64,000 nt of DNA, from positions 62,001 to 126,000 of the forward strand of contig NZ_JADBEK010000001.1 in the NCBI RefSeq assembly GCF_014873145.1, in the 5' to 3' direction. Shown piece after piece: positions 1 to 9,700 of the stretch. How positions within the stretch are numbered: position 1 is the first letter of the stretch; every line of letters starts with the position of its first letter. The translations under genes were made by a program, and so were the position numbers. The notes below the pieces were generated by a model. The model was not told the origin of the DNA. It saw only the letters and a program-made list of their open reading frames with translations, and made no database searches. The DNA is from Nonomuraea angiospora. GTDB taxonomy: Bacteria > Actinomycetota > Actinomycetes > Streptosporangiales > Streptosporangiaceae.

Positions 1-2
1 GC

Positions 3-89
3 TTCCGCGTCGCCCGCGACGGACCGCGATTGGACTGGCTCGTCGAGTTCGCGGATCGTCTGTCGGAGTTGCTCCTGGAACGCTCGTAG
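3..89 (+). CDS. C-terminal end of an unidentified protein (5' end outside window)
   Basis: An open frame enters from the left edge and ends at TAG 87-89, giving the last 28 residues, which include the helical stretch LDWLVEFADRLSELLLERS. Codon third positions are mostly G or C, as in a real gene. It converges on the LuxR-family gene, with 30 bases between the stops. The fragment is too short to assign a family; a helical end of this kind is seen in many transcriptional regulators, but that is a guess. Confidence 0.5.
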   Translation, partial: FRVARDGPRLDWLVEFADRLSELLLERS

Positions 90-119
90 CGGAACCCCGG
101 CCGGCGTCCGCTCCGGGTG

Positions 120-2837
120 TCAGTGCATGAGCTTGGTGGTGAGGGCCACGCGTGAGCTCACTCCCAGCTTGGCGTACGCGTTCCCCAGGTGGTACTCGAT
201 CGTCTTCACGCTGAGCACCAGCTCCCTGGCCACCTGCCGGTTCGTCATCCCGGTCGCCACCAGCCGCGCCACCGCCTGCTCCTGCGGGGTCAGCCGCAGC
301 AGCGGGGAGGCGCCCGGTTCGGCGCGCGGCAGCCCGCACGCGCTCAGCTCCTGCTCGCACCGCCCCACGTACGGCGCCGCGCCCAGCTTGGCGAACAGCC
401 CGAGCGCCGGCTCCAGGTGCGACTGGGCCTGCCTGCGGCGGCCCAGCCTGCGCAGGAACCGCCCGTACGCCAGCCGCAGCCGGGCCTCGTCGAACGGCAG
501 CCCGGCCCCCGCTCCGGCGTGCGCTCCCGACCCGCCCTGCACCCCCGCCCCGGCATGTGCGAGAGCGGTGGTGAAGGCGGCGTCGGCCAGGGCGTTCTCG
601 TGGCGGGCCGCGTGCAGGCCGCCCCGGCAGCGGGCCGCCGTGGCCAGCGCCGAACGCCTGCCGCGCCGCCCCGCCAGCCGCTCCACTCCGACCAGGCAGG
701 TCTCGGCCCGGTCCAGCTCGCCCAGCCCCACCAGGGCGTCGACGAACAGGTCGAGCCACTGTACGACGCCGGGCTCGTACACGATGTCGTGCACCTCCAC
801 CGCCAGCAGCGGCTCCAGCGCCGCCACCGTCGCGGCGTGGTCGCCCCTGGCGGCGGCCAGGTGCGCGGCGGCGCTGCACCCGTGCGCGAGTGCCGCCACC
901 GAGTCAGCGCCGGCGACGGCCGCCCGGACGTGTGACTCCGCGAGCGGCCAGTCGCCGCGCGAGGCCGGGACGAGCGCGGCCAGCCCGTGGCAGATGGGCG
1001 AGAGCCACCGCTGGTCGGCGTCGTCGGCCACGGACGCCGCCGTCTCGGTGTGCAGGGCGGCGTCGTCCCAGCGGCCGGAGCGGTACTCGACCTGCCCCAG
1101 CATGGCCGTGGCCAGCATCCGGAACGGCACCGAACGCTCCCCGCACGCCGCCACCACCCCCGACAGGTCGGCCAGCCCGCCCGCCAGGTCGTCGGAGCAG
1201 GTGCGCAGCAGCCCGCGGCCGAGCAGCGCGTCCAGGTCGGCGATCGTCGCCGACGCCGGCGGCGGCAGGCCGGCGGTCGCGGCCAGCGCCGCGTCGATCT
1301 CGCCGGAGACGGCCAGCCCGGTGAGCTCGGTGAAGCGGTTGTAGTCGATGCTGAGGCGGTAGCCGGGGGAGTCGCGGGCGCGTTCGGCCCAGCGGGCGGC
1401 CTGCCCGCCCTCGGCCTTGACCAGGCAGAGCATGGCGAGCTGCTGCGCCGCCCGCGCCGCCAGGCCCGACTCGGGCGGCCCGGCCCGCTCCCAGGCCGTG
1501 ATGAGCTGCGCCCGCGCCTCCTCGACCTGGCCGCGCACCATGGCCAGGTGGCCGAGCGCGTAGCCGCGCACCGCCGGATGCGCGTCGTCGGGCAGGCTCG
1601 CGGTCAGCCCGGCCGCCTCGTCGACCCGCCCGTCCAGCAGCAGCGCCTCCACCGCCTCGGCGGCCAGCGGCGCTGGGTCGCCCGACAGCTCCGCCGCCGC
1701 CTTCAGATGCTCGGCCGCGCCGCCGAACGCGCCCAGCCGTACCTGCGCCCGGCCCAGCTCCGCCAGCTCGGCGGCCAGCTCCGGGCTCGGGCCCGCCACC
1801 GCCTCGATGCGGTGCCGCAGCCGCGCCTGCTCGCCCTCCGCCACCAGCGCCGCCCGCGCGTGCAGGGCCGAGCGGTGCGCCGGGCCCAGGTCGCGGTAGA
1901 CGGCCGCGCGGATCAGCGGATGCGCGAACGCCGCCACGGGCCCGCGCGAAGAGGACCGTTCCAGCAGCACGCCCTCGCGCACGGCCTGCTCGAGCGCCTG
2001 CAGCGGCTCCGCCACCCCGGCCACCCGCGCCGCCAGGTGCAGCGGGCACGACATGCCCAGCACGCTCACCGCGCCGACCAGCTCGCGCACCGGCGGCGCG
2101 CACCTGGCCACCTTGGCCAGCACCAGCATCGTGTACGACCTGGGCGCCGGCAGCGGCTGGGCCAGGTCGTCCAGCGCCTCCGGGGGCACCTCCTCCAGCA
2201 GCGCCCGCAGGTGCAGCGGCACGCCCTCGGTGTGGGCGACCAGCCTGGTCACGGCCCGCTGCGACACCCGCCCGCCGGCCAGCGCGGCCACCTCCGGCTC
2301 CCGCAGCCCGCGCAGCCGCAGCCGGCGGGTGGTGCCGGCGGCGATGAGCCGCCGCAGCCCCTCCGGGCCCGGCAGCGTGGCGGCCTCGCGCAGCATGAGC
2401 ACCGCCATGACCCGGTCCACGCGCAGCCTGCGCAGGCAGAACGTCAGCGCCCGCAACGTCGGCGCGTCCGCCCAGTGCACGTCGTCCACGACCAGGCAGA
2501 GCGGCTCGCTCGCCTGCCGCTCGCTCAGCTCCGGCAGCAGCGCCGCCCCGACCGCCAGCGGATCGGGCGGCTCCACCGCGGCCGGCGCCTCGACCTGCGC
2601 GGGGAGCCCGCCGAACAGCCTGGTCAGCGTCCCGTACGGCAGCAGCGCCTCGCCCTCGTCGCCGTCGGTGAACAGCACGTTGCCCGTCCCGCACGTCTCC
2701 AGGAACCGCTGGACCAGCGTCGTCTTCCCGATCCCCGCCGGCCCCTCGACCACGACGAGCCTGGGCAGTCCGGCGCGGGCGCGCTCGAACTCCGCGGCCA
2801 GGCATCGGAGCTCCTGATCCCGTCCGACGAACGTCAT
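120..2837 (-). CDS. Large ATP-binding LuxR-family transcriptional regulator (LAL/MalT type)
   Basis: The protein has 905 residues, the usual size for this class. A P-loop ATPase comes first: Walker A GPAGIGKTT at residues 32-40 and a Walker B-like LCLVVDDVHWAD near 115-125. A long helical TPR-like region follows, and a LuxR helix-turn-helix ends the protein (LTPQEQAVARLVATGMTNRQ through KTIEYHL). Such proteins bind ATP and an inducer, oligomerise and activate promoters. The start is ATG 2837, preceded by GGAGG at 5 bases. The gene stands alone, with a 549-bp gap upstream, so its target is not evident. Confidence 0.93.
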   Translation of the reverse strand: MTFVGRDQELRCLAAEFERARAGLPRLVVVEGPAGIGKTTLVQRFLETCGTGNVLFTDGDEGEALLPYGTLTRLFGGLPAQVEAPAAVEPPDPLAVGAALLPELSERQASEPLCLVVDDVHWADAPTLRALTFCLRRLRVDRVMAVLMLREAATLPGPEGLRRLIAAGTTRRLRLRGLREPEVAALAGGRVSQRAVTRLVAHTEGVPLHLRALLEEVPPEALDDLAQPLPAPRSYTMLVLAKVARCAPPVRELVGAVSVLGMSCPLHLAARVAGVAEPLQALEQAVREGVLLERSSSRGPVAAFAHPLIRAAVYRDLGPAHRSALHARAALVAEGEQARLRHRIEAVAGPSPELAAELAELGRAQVRLGAFGGAAEHLKAAAELSGDPAPLAAEAVEALLLDGRVDEAAGLTASLPDDAHPAVRGYALGHLAMVRGQVEEARAQLITAWERAGPPESGLAARAAQQLAMLCLVKAEGGQAARWAERARDSPGYRLSIDYNRFTELTGLAVSGEIDAALAATAGLPPPASATIADLDALLGRGLLRTCSDDLAGGLADLSGVVAACGERSVPFRMLATAMLGQVEYRSGRWDDAALHTETAASVADDADQRWLSPICHGLAALVPASRGDWPLAESHVRAAVAGADSVAALAHGCSAAAHLAAARGDHAATVAALEPLLAVEVHDIVYEPGVVQWLDLFVDALVGLGELDRAETCLVGVERLAGRRGRRSALATAARCRGGLHAARHENALADAAFTTALAHAGAGVQGGSGAHAGAGAGLPFDEARLRLAYGRFLRRLGRRRQAQSHLEPALGLFAKLGAAPYVGRCEQELSACGLPRAEPGASPLLRLTPQEQAVARLVATGMTNRQVARELVLSVKTIEYHLGNAYAKLGVSSRVALTTKLMH

Positions 2838-3386
2838 ACCGTCCTCCGCACCCTGGGAAATCCAACGTTGCGCGCCAGGGCGGGCGGCTCAAGTAAGACT
2901 TGCGTGTCCCCTTGTCCAGAGGGGGCGCGGAAATCAGGGGTTATCCCCAGGTGCCGCCCCAGGTGGCCGGGCCGGTCCGGGTCCCAGCGGCCGTCGCGCG
3001 GGCGGCCGGACCTGCCGCGCGGGCGCGAGGCCCCGTACTCCAGGGGAAATCCCCGGGGCGCTCCCTGAAGCGCGCGGCCCCGGGGCGGCGGACCATGTGA
3101 GGCGGGCCCCAACGGGAGGGGTGCGGGCGAGGGCTGCCGGCGGTTCGCGCAGAACGGCCACCGGTCCTCGCCGCGCAGGAGGGCACGCCTCCCGGACCCG
3201 TGTCACCACCGTCGCACGGGAGGCCCGCGGGGCGGTCACGCACGTAGCCACACACGTGGCCGCCCCGATCCCGTTCATCGACTCGCGCCGGACCCGGATG
3301 CGGGCCCTGAGGTTGCCGGGCCTTTACCGATCTGTGCTTCGCGCCATCATTGCACTGTGTGATAGTAATGTGACGTTGCGTATCCG
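2838..3386. other. Intergenic region between divergent genes
   Basis: These 549 bases separate the divergent LuxR-type and DUF4239 genes. Short open frames here are Arg/Gly/Pro-rich and look like GC-driven artefacts. The right end (about 3330-3386) is less GC-rich and probably holds the promoter of the DUF4239 gene. No RNA gene, repeat or convincing operator was found. Confidence 0.5.
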
Positions 3387-3407
3387 ATGAGTTTCGGGAG
3401 ATTCTTC

Positions 3408-4175
3408 ATGGTGGCGTACACGCTCTCAGTCGTGGCGGCGGTGGGCGCGGTGGCGCTCACCGCGCTGATCTTCAGGAAGGTCAAACGGGCCGAAGAGGAC
3501 CGCGACCCCGGCGGCCCGTCGGCCGCGCACGCGGGAGCGATGCTGTCGGCCATGTTCCTGCTGGTCTTCGCCATCGCGATCATCGTTCCCTGGACGACGG
3601 CCGACGCCGCCCGCCTCAACACCCACACCGAGAGCCAGGCGACCGTCGACGCCTACTGGGCGGCCGACGCCCTGCCGGGCACCGCGCCGCAGGACGTGCG
3701 CAGGGCGCTGCGCGACTACGTCACGTTCGTGGTCAGGGACGAGTGGCCGCTCATGGCCGAGGGCAGGATGGACCCGGTCGGCGCCGCCAGGATGGACGAG
3801 CTGCGCGGCCGCGTCACCGACCTGCAGGTGACCGGCGACAAGCAGGAAAACGCCAAGACCGCCGTGCTGGAGAAGCTCAGCGCGATCTCCACCGCGCGGG
3901 CCCAGCGCGGCGCCGACGCCGCCGCCACGCCTCCCGCGGGGCTGCTGCACCTGACCATCCTCACCGGGGTCCTGGTCGCCGTCTTCCCGTTCCTGGCGGG
4001 GGCCAGGCCGAAGGGGCTGGCGATACTGCCGCTGCTGGCGACGGCCGCGCTGCTGGGCTTCGGCATCTACCTGACGTGGGACATCTCCCACGCCTTCGCC
4101 GGGCCGCTGGCCGTCGGGCCCCAGGCGTTCCAGGGGGCGTTGCAGGAGTTCGCCCGCATCGGCGGGGGAGTGTGA
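3408..4175 (+). CDS. DUF4239 (bestrophin-like) membrane protein
   Basis: The 255-residue membrane protein has an N-terminal hydrophobic helix (MVAYTLSVVAAVGAVALTAL), a second helix before WTTADAARLNTHTESQA, a soluble middle of about 120 residues and two C-terminal helices. This layout fits the DUF4239 family, a bestrophin-like group of unknown function. ATG 3408 is preferred because GGGAG lies 7 bases before it; ATG 3387 is in frame but has no ribosome binding site. The last four bases overlap the start of the next gene, so the two are probably translationally coupled. Confidence 0.75.
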   Translation: MVAYTLSVVAAVGAVALTALIFRKVKRAEEDRDPGGPSAAHAGAMLSAMFLLVFAIAIIVPWTTADAARLNTHTESQATVDAYWAADALPGTAPQDVRRALRDYVTFVVRDEWPLMAEGRMDPVGAARMDELRGRVTDLQVTGDKQENAKTAVLEKLSAISTARAQRGADAAATPPAGLLHLTILTGVLVAVFPFLAGARPKGLAILPLLATAALLGFGIYLTWDISHAFAGPLAVGPQAFQGALQEFARIGGGV

Positions 4176-4741
4176 GCGTGGGCGTCCGGCGCGCTCCGCT
4201 GCTGTTCGCCGTCGCCCTGGCCGCCGTGACCGTGGCGGGTCCCGCCGCGGCCGACGGGGTGCCGTGGCCGCGCCCGGTGCCTCAGGTGACCGTACGCCCC
4301 CCGGCACCCCCGAAGAACGTCACCGTCGGCCCCACCGTGAAGGTGCCCCGGGTCCGGACGCGGCGCTCGCCCGGGCCCAAGGTGTCGATCTCGGTGCCGC
4401 CCCGCAAGCGCGGGGCGCCGCCCGCGGTCGTGCTGCCGCACGTGACCGTCTACCGCGACGGCGTGTGCACGGCGGACGTCCAGGTGGGGGAGTGCCCGCG
4501 CAAGAAGGCGGGCCGGGTGCGCCCATCCGCACCCTGGGCGGCGCCGCTGCCGGTGCCGACGCCCACCCCCACCCCCAAGAAGACGCCCAAGCCGAAGGCG
4601 GTCGTCCCGCTGACGCGCTACCAGCGGGCCGCGGCGGGCCCGGCCCGGCGCAAGAGCCCGCTCAACACCGTGCTGGTCATGACCGTGGTGGTGTCGGCGA
4701 TCACCTCGACGACGGCCGTGGCCTTCCGCTCCCGCCGCTGA
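4172..4741 (+). CDS. Secreted/anchored proline-rich protein of unknown function
   Basis: GTG 4172 overlaps the stop of the DUF4239 gene. The 189-residue product has a signal peptide ending near AGPAAADG, a long Pro/Val/Lys-rich extracellular part (runs such as PTPTPTPKKTPKPK), a Cys pair in DGVCTADVQVGECPRKK, and a C-terminal hydrophobic helix (NTVLVMTVVVSAITSTTAVA) followed by FRSRR. That is the architecture of a wall-spanning protein held by a C-terminal membrane anchor. The family is not recognised. The overlap with DUF4239 suggests the two proteins work together at the membrane. Confidence 0.75.
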   Translation: MSVGVRRAPLLFAVALAAVTVAGPAAADGVPWPRPVPQVTVRPPAPPKNVTVGPTVKVPRVRTRRSPGPKVSISVPPRKRGAPPAVVLPHVTVYRDGVCTADVQVGECPRKKAGRVRPSAPWAAPLPVPTPTPTPKKTPKPKAVVPLTRYQRAAAGPARRKSPLNTVLVMTVVVSAITSTTAVAFRSRR

Positions 4742-4843
4742 TCCGTTTATTCGCGTGCCCTGCCCCGGCGCCGCGTGGCACACTGACCGCCGGGCCCGGA
4801 GATCATCGTTCCGGGTCCGGCGGTGATCGGGGGAGAGGCGGTC

Positions 4844-5677
4844 GTGGCCGACGAAGAGGTGCTGGCCGGTGGCGGCGTCGACCACGTGGTGCGGGCCGAC
4901 GAAGAGGTGCTGACCGGTGGCGGCGTCAACCATGTGGTGCGGGTCGGCTCGACCGTGCGGCGGCCGGTGGGGGCCTGGACCCCGGCCGTGCACGCGCTGC
5001 TCGGCCACCTGCGGGCGCGCGGGTTCACCGGCGCGCCCCGGGCGCACGGGATCGACGGCGAAGGGCGGGAGATCCTGGACTTCGTGCCCGGCGACGTGCC
5101 CGGCTACCCGCTGCCGGAGTGGGCCTCGACCGATGACGCGCTGGTGGCCGTGGGCGTGCTCCTGCGGGACTATCACGACGCCACGCTCGGCTTCCCCGCC
5201 GATCCCGACTTTTCGTGGTACTTCCCGCCGGTGGGCCCGGCGGAGGTGATCTGCCACGGCGACGCGGCAACGTACAACTGCGTGTTCCGCGACGGGCTGC
5301 CGGTCGCGTTCATCGACTTCGACACGGCGCACCCTGGGCCGCGGATCTGGGACGTGGCCTACGCCGCCTACCGGTTCGTCTCGCTCAGCGATCCCCGGCA
5401 CGAGGGCGTGGGCTCGTGGCCGGTGGCGGAGCAGGCTCGGCGGCTGCGGCTGTTCGCCGACGCGTACGGGCTCGGCGACGCGGACCGGCGCGCGCTCCCG
5501 TCCACCGCGCGGGCCCGGCTGGAGCACCTCGTCCGGCACATGTACGACCGGGCCGCCGCCGGCGACGAGGCGTTCGCCGGGCACATAGCCCGGGGCGACG
5601 ACCGGTTCTACCATGCGGACATGGCGCACCTGGACCGCTGCGAGGCCGCGTTCCGGTCCGCCCTTGTGTCACGCTGA
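4844..5677 (+). CDS. Aminoglycoside phosphotransferase-fold (APH/choline kinase-like) small-molecule kinase
   Basis: The 277-residue protein carries the APH kinase signature: catalytic loop CHGDAATYN (Asp catalytic, Asn metal ligand) and the metal-binding IDFDTAHPGPR. It likely transfers a phosphate from ATP to a small hydroxylated or amino compound; the substrate is unknown and nothing here shows drug resistance. GTG 4844 was chosen because GGGAGAGG ends 6 bases before it; a GTG at 4823 has none. Oddly, the first beta-hairpin (ADEEVL.GGGV.HVVR) is present twice in tandem. The gene stands alone between the membrane pair and lacI. Confidence 0.85.
   Translation: MADEEVLAGGGVDHVVRADEEVLTGGGVNHVVRVGSTVRRPVGAWTPAVHALLGHLRARGFTGAPRAHGIDGEGREILDFVPGDVPGYPLPEWASTDDALVAVGVLLRDYHDATLGFPADPDFSWYFPPVGPAEVICHGDAATYNCVFRDGLPVAFIDFDTAHPGPRIWDVAYAAYRFVSLSDPRHEGVGSWPVAEQARRLRLFADAYGLGDADRRALPSTARARLEHLVRHMYDRAAAGDEAFAGHIARGDDRFYHADMAHLDRCEAAFRSALVSR
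4847..4942 (+). repeat. 48-bp in-frame tandem duplication in the phosphotransferase gene
   Basis: Two adjacent 48-bp units, 4847-4894 and 4895-4942, differ at only three positions (CTGGCC/CTGACC, GTCGAC/GTCAAC, CACGTG/CATGTG). They keep the frame and add 16 residues ahead of the Gly-rich hairpin. The second copy continues naturally into RVGSTVRRP, so the first is probably the extra one. Confidence 0.9.
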
Positions 5678-5706
5678 TGATTCCCGGGTCCAGGTCAGGA
5701 GGCACG

Positions 5707-6720
5707 ATGCCGGACACCCCCAGGCGCGCCACCCTGGCCACCGTCGCCGCCTCGGCCGGCGTGTCGGTCGCGACCGTCTCCAAGGTGCTCAACGGCCGCA
5801 GCGACGTCGCGCCCGCCACCCGATCCCTGGTGGAGTCGCTGCTGCGCGAGCACGAGTACGTCCAGGCCACGCCGCGCCGCGAGCCGTGCGGGAGCGTCGA
5901 GCTGCGGTTCGACGACGACCTGACCGCCTACTCCATTGAGATCATCCAGGGCGCGGTGCAGGCCGGGGCCGAGATCGGCGTCGGGATCGTCGTCAGCATC
6001 AAGAAGGACGCCGGCCACAGCACCGCCTGGGTCCGCGACCTGGTCGCCGCCGGCCGCACCGCGCTGATCGCCGTCACGTGCGAGCAGCTGGCCGCCCAGC
6101 AGGTGGCCGCGCTGGCGCGGGCCCGCCTGCCGCTGGTGCTGATCGACCCGCTCAACCTGCAGAGCGCCAGCGTGACCAGCGTCGGCTCCACGAACTTCGC
6201 CGGCGGGCTGGCCGCCACCGGCCACCTGCTCTCGCTCGGCCACCGCCGCATCGCCTACGTCGGCGGCCCGGCCACCGCCGCCTGCAACCAGGCCCGGCTG
6301 CACGGCCACCGCGCCGCCCTGGAGGCCGAGGGCGCGCCGATGATCCCCGGCTACGTGTGGAGCGGCCAGTTCCGCTACCACGACGGGCTGCTGGGGGGCG
6401 CGGCCGTCCTCGACCTGCCGCGGGCGCCGACGGCGATCTTCGCGGGCTGCGACGAGCTGGCCCTGGGGGTCATGGAGGCGGCCAGGGCGCGCGGGCTGCG
6501 CATCCCCGAGGACGTCAGCATCGTGGGCTACGACGACACCCAGGTCGCCCGGATGGCCGCGCCGCCGCTGACCACGGTCCGCCAGCCGCTGCGCGAGATG
6601 GGCGGGATGGCACTGCGGACCGCGTTGCGGCTGGCGGCCGGGGAGAAGATCGACTCGCACCATGTGGAGCTGGCCACGGAGCTGATCGTCCGCGGGTCCA
6701 CGGCGCCCGTGCGTGGCTGA
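5707..6720 (+). CDS. LacI-family transcriptional regulator
   Basis: The 337-residue protein starts with a LacI helix-turn-helix (TLATVAASAGVSVATVSKVL), followed by a periplasmic-binding-like sugar sensor containing GHRRIAYVGGP, FAGCDELALGVMEAAR and EDVSIVGYDDTQVA. It should bind an operator as a dimer and release it on sugar binding. ATG 5707 has AGGAGG 4 bases upstream. The 3' end overlaps the GTG start of the following kinase by 8 bases. No sugar gene is adjacent, so the regulated pathway is not evident. Confidence 0.93.
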   Translation: MPDTPRRATLATVAASAGVSVATVSKVLNGRSDVAPATRSLVESLLREHEYVQATPRREPCGSVELRFDDDLTAYSIEIIQGAVQAGAEIGVGIVVSIKKDAGHSTAWVRDLVAAGRTALIAVTCEQLAAQQVAALARARLPLVLIDPLNLQSASVTSVGSTNFAGGLAATGHLLSLGHRRIAYVGGPATAACNQARLHGHRAALEAEGAPMIPGYVWSGQFRYHDGLLGGAAVLDLPRAPTAIFAGCDELALGVMEAARARGLRIPEDVSIVGYDDTQVARMAAPPLTTVRQPLREMGGMALRTALRLAAGEKIDSHHVELATELIVRGSTAPVRG

Positions 6721-9700
6721 GGCCAACCAATCGAGCCCCGTTCGCATCAAACGTCACGTGGAGAGTCTGGCGCCGGGCGATCCGGTCAAGATCGGCAAGT
6801 ACTGGCTCGCCGGGCGGCTCGGCTCCGGCGGCCAGGGTGTCGTCTATGAGGCGTACGACGACGACGGCGGCCGGTACGCGCTCAAGGTGCTGCACGCGGA
6901 GGTGCGCGACCGGCTGGCCAAGGAGGCCGCCGCCGCCCGCCGGGTCGCCTCCTTCTGCACCGCCAGGGTGATCGACGCCGACCCCGCCGCCACCCCGCCG
7001 TACATCGTGAGCGAATACGTCGAGGGCGTGGACCTGCGGCGCGCCGGGCGGCGCTTCGCGGGCGACGACCTGCACCGGCTGGCCACCGCCGTGGCGACCG
7101 CGCTGACCGCGATCCACGAGGCCGGGGTCGTGCACCGGGACCTCAAACCGGACAACGTCCTGCTCGGTCCCGACGGGCCGCGCGTGATCGACTTCGGCAT
7201 CGCCCGCACCGAGGAGATGTCGCGCACGGCCGGCGACCACGTCGCGGGCACGCCCACGTACGTGGCGCCTGAGGTCTTCTCCGGAGGCCGGGCCGGCACC
7301 GCGGCCGACGTGTTCGCCTGGGGCGGGATCGTGGTGTTCGCCGCCACCGGGCAGGACCCGTTCAGGGCGGAGACCCTCGCGGGGGTCATGCACCGGGTGC
7401 TCGCCTTCGAGCCCGGCCTCGACGCGCTGCCCGCGTTGCTGCGGCCGCTGGTGGCCTCGGCGCTGAGCGAGGACCCCGGGCGGCGGCCGAGCGCGCGCGG
7501 GCTGCTGCTCGCCCTGGTCGGAGGCGCGATCGACCCGCTCGGCGAGGGCAGCCGGCGCGGTGGGGGCCTGCGCGCCGCCGCGGCCGACCCGGGGCTCGGC
7601 ACGCTGGCCGAGGACGCCTACGACCTGCTCGCCCCCGAGGAACGCGAGCTGGTGCCCGGCCTGCTGCTGCGGCTGATCACGATCGACGGCGACGGCACGG
7701 AGACCGTACGGCGGGCGTCCGTGGACGACCTGCTCCCCGAGCGGCCCGCGCAGCGCCGGCGCATCCTGGACGTCTTCGGCTACATCCTCACCGAACGCGA
7801 CGGCGAGGTGAGCATCGTCCGCCCGGCAGTGCTGCGCGCCTGGCCCAGGCTGCGCGGCTGGGTGGAGGCCGACCGGCAGGGGCTCGGCGTCCTGCCCGAG
7901 ATCTCCCGGGCCGCCCACTCCTGGCACGACCACGGACGCAAGGACGGCGACCTGCTCCAGGGCAGCAGGCTCGAAGCCGTGCTCGACTGGGCCGCCACCG
8001 GCCGGAACCAGGTGACGCTGACACCGCTCGAACGTGACTTCCTGGCCGCCGCGAGCGGCGTCACCCGGCGCCGGGCCGGCCGCCGCCGCCTGCTCACCGC
8101 GGCGCTGGCGGGCCTGCTGGTGGTGGCGGTGATCGGCGCCGCGGTCGCGGTCCAGCAGGGACGCAGGGCCGCCGAGCAGCGCGACCAGGCGGCGGCCGAA
8201 CGCGACCGCGCCCGTGGCCGCGAGCTGGTCCACCAGGCCGCCGACCTGCGCACGGTGAACCCGGTGCGGGCCATGCTGCTCAGCGTCGCCGCCTGGCGGC
8301 TGGCCCCGGGCACCGACACCCGTTCCGGCCTCACCTCGGCCGTCCACCAGCGCGAGACCACGTCGTTCAGCCCGCCCGCCGACAAGGGCGCGGCCACGCG
8401 GGCGCTCAGCGGCGACGGCCGCCTCCTCGCCGCCGTGAGCGAGCGCGGAGTGCGCGTGTACGAGGTCGCGACCGGCCGCCAGGTCGCCTCCTGGACCTCG
8501 CCGCGGCTGGCCGCGGGCGTGAACCAGGTGGCGCTGAGCCGCACCGGCCGGCTGCTGGCCATCGCGGCCGGCCAGGCCATGACCGTGTGGCAGACGCGCA
8601 CCGGCCGCCTCGTCGGCGTCAAGAACAAACCGGGCGACGACCCCATGCTGCTCCACCCCGATTTCGGCGACCAGGACTCGCTGCTGTCCATCAGCGTCAC
8701 CGGCGGCGTGACGGACCTGTGGGACGCCGAGCGCGGCCGCGAGATCCCCACCAGGGCGTGGGACGAGCTCAGCCAGCTCACCGTCTCCTCCTCCGGCAGG
8801 CTGGTCGCGGTCGTGACGCCCGCCCAGGACGCGGTCCGCGTGTGGCGGCTGCCGGGCCTGCGGCGCGTGCGCGCGCTCGAGAAGACCTGCGGCAAGGAGC
8901 CGGTCGTGGGATTCAGCGCGGACAGCCGGCTCATGTACTGCGCAGGGGACCGCTTCCAGCTCCGGGACACCGCGACGGGCAGGCTGGTCACCGACTCGCA
9001 GTCGGTGGAGGGCGGCTGGACCTGGGCGGCGGCGGTGGCGCAGGCGGCCCCCGGCACCCGGTGGCGGATCCGGCTCAGCGCCGGCAACAGGCTCGTCGCC
9101 GGCGTGCGCGGGCAGCGCGTCTGGGTCTGGGACGTGGCCTCGCACACGGAGATCCTCCGGTACGAGGCACCGGGCGAGATCACCGACGTGTGGTTCGACC
9201 CGGCCGGCCGCGTGCTGCGCTACCAGGTGGACGAGCGCGTCGTCGGCCTCGACCTGCGGTCCGGCACCGCGCGCCCCGGCGTGCCCGCCGGGGCGCGGCC
9301 CCTGGCGATCAGCCCGGACGCGCGCCGGCTGCTGGTCCGCACTTCGTCCGCGTACCGGACCTGGGACGTGGCCGGGAGGCGCGCGACCGCGTCGTTCCCC
9401 GACCCCGGCAACCCGGCGCCGTGGCTGATCAGCCCCGCCGGTGACAGCCTGGTCTTCCAGGACGGCGCGGCGATCGTCATGTACGGCCTGGCCGACGGGC
9501 GGCGGCTGTGGGAGTTCGGGGGCATTCCGGCGTTCCTGCCCACGGGCGGGGCCTACAGCCGGGACGGCCGCCTGTTCGCGGCGGTCTTCGCGCAGAACAA
9601 CCAGAGACACCATGACTTCCGCCTGCGGGTGTGGGACGCGCGCACCGGGAAGGCGGTCAGCAGCGTGAAACCGCCGCTCATCACCGGCGACATCGCCTTC

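Noticed and set aside
120..3278. Long open frames on the strand opposite the LuxR-type gene and in the 2838-3386 gap
   Set aside because: They are Arg/Pro/Gln-rich, lack domains and are explained by the third-position GC bias of the real gene.
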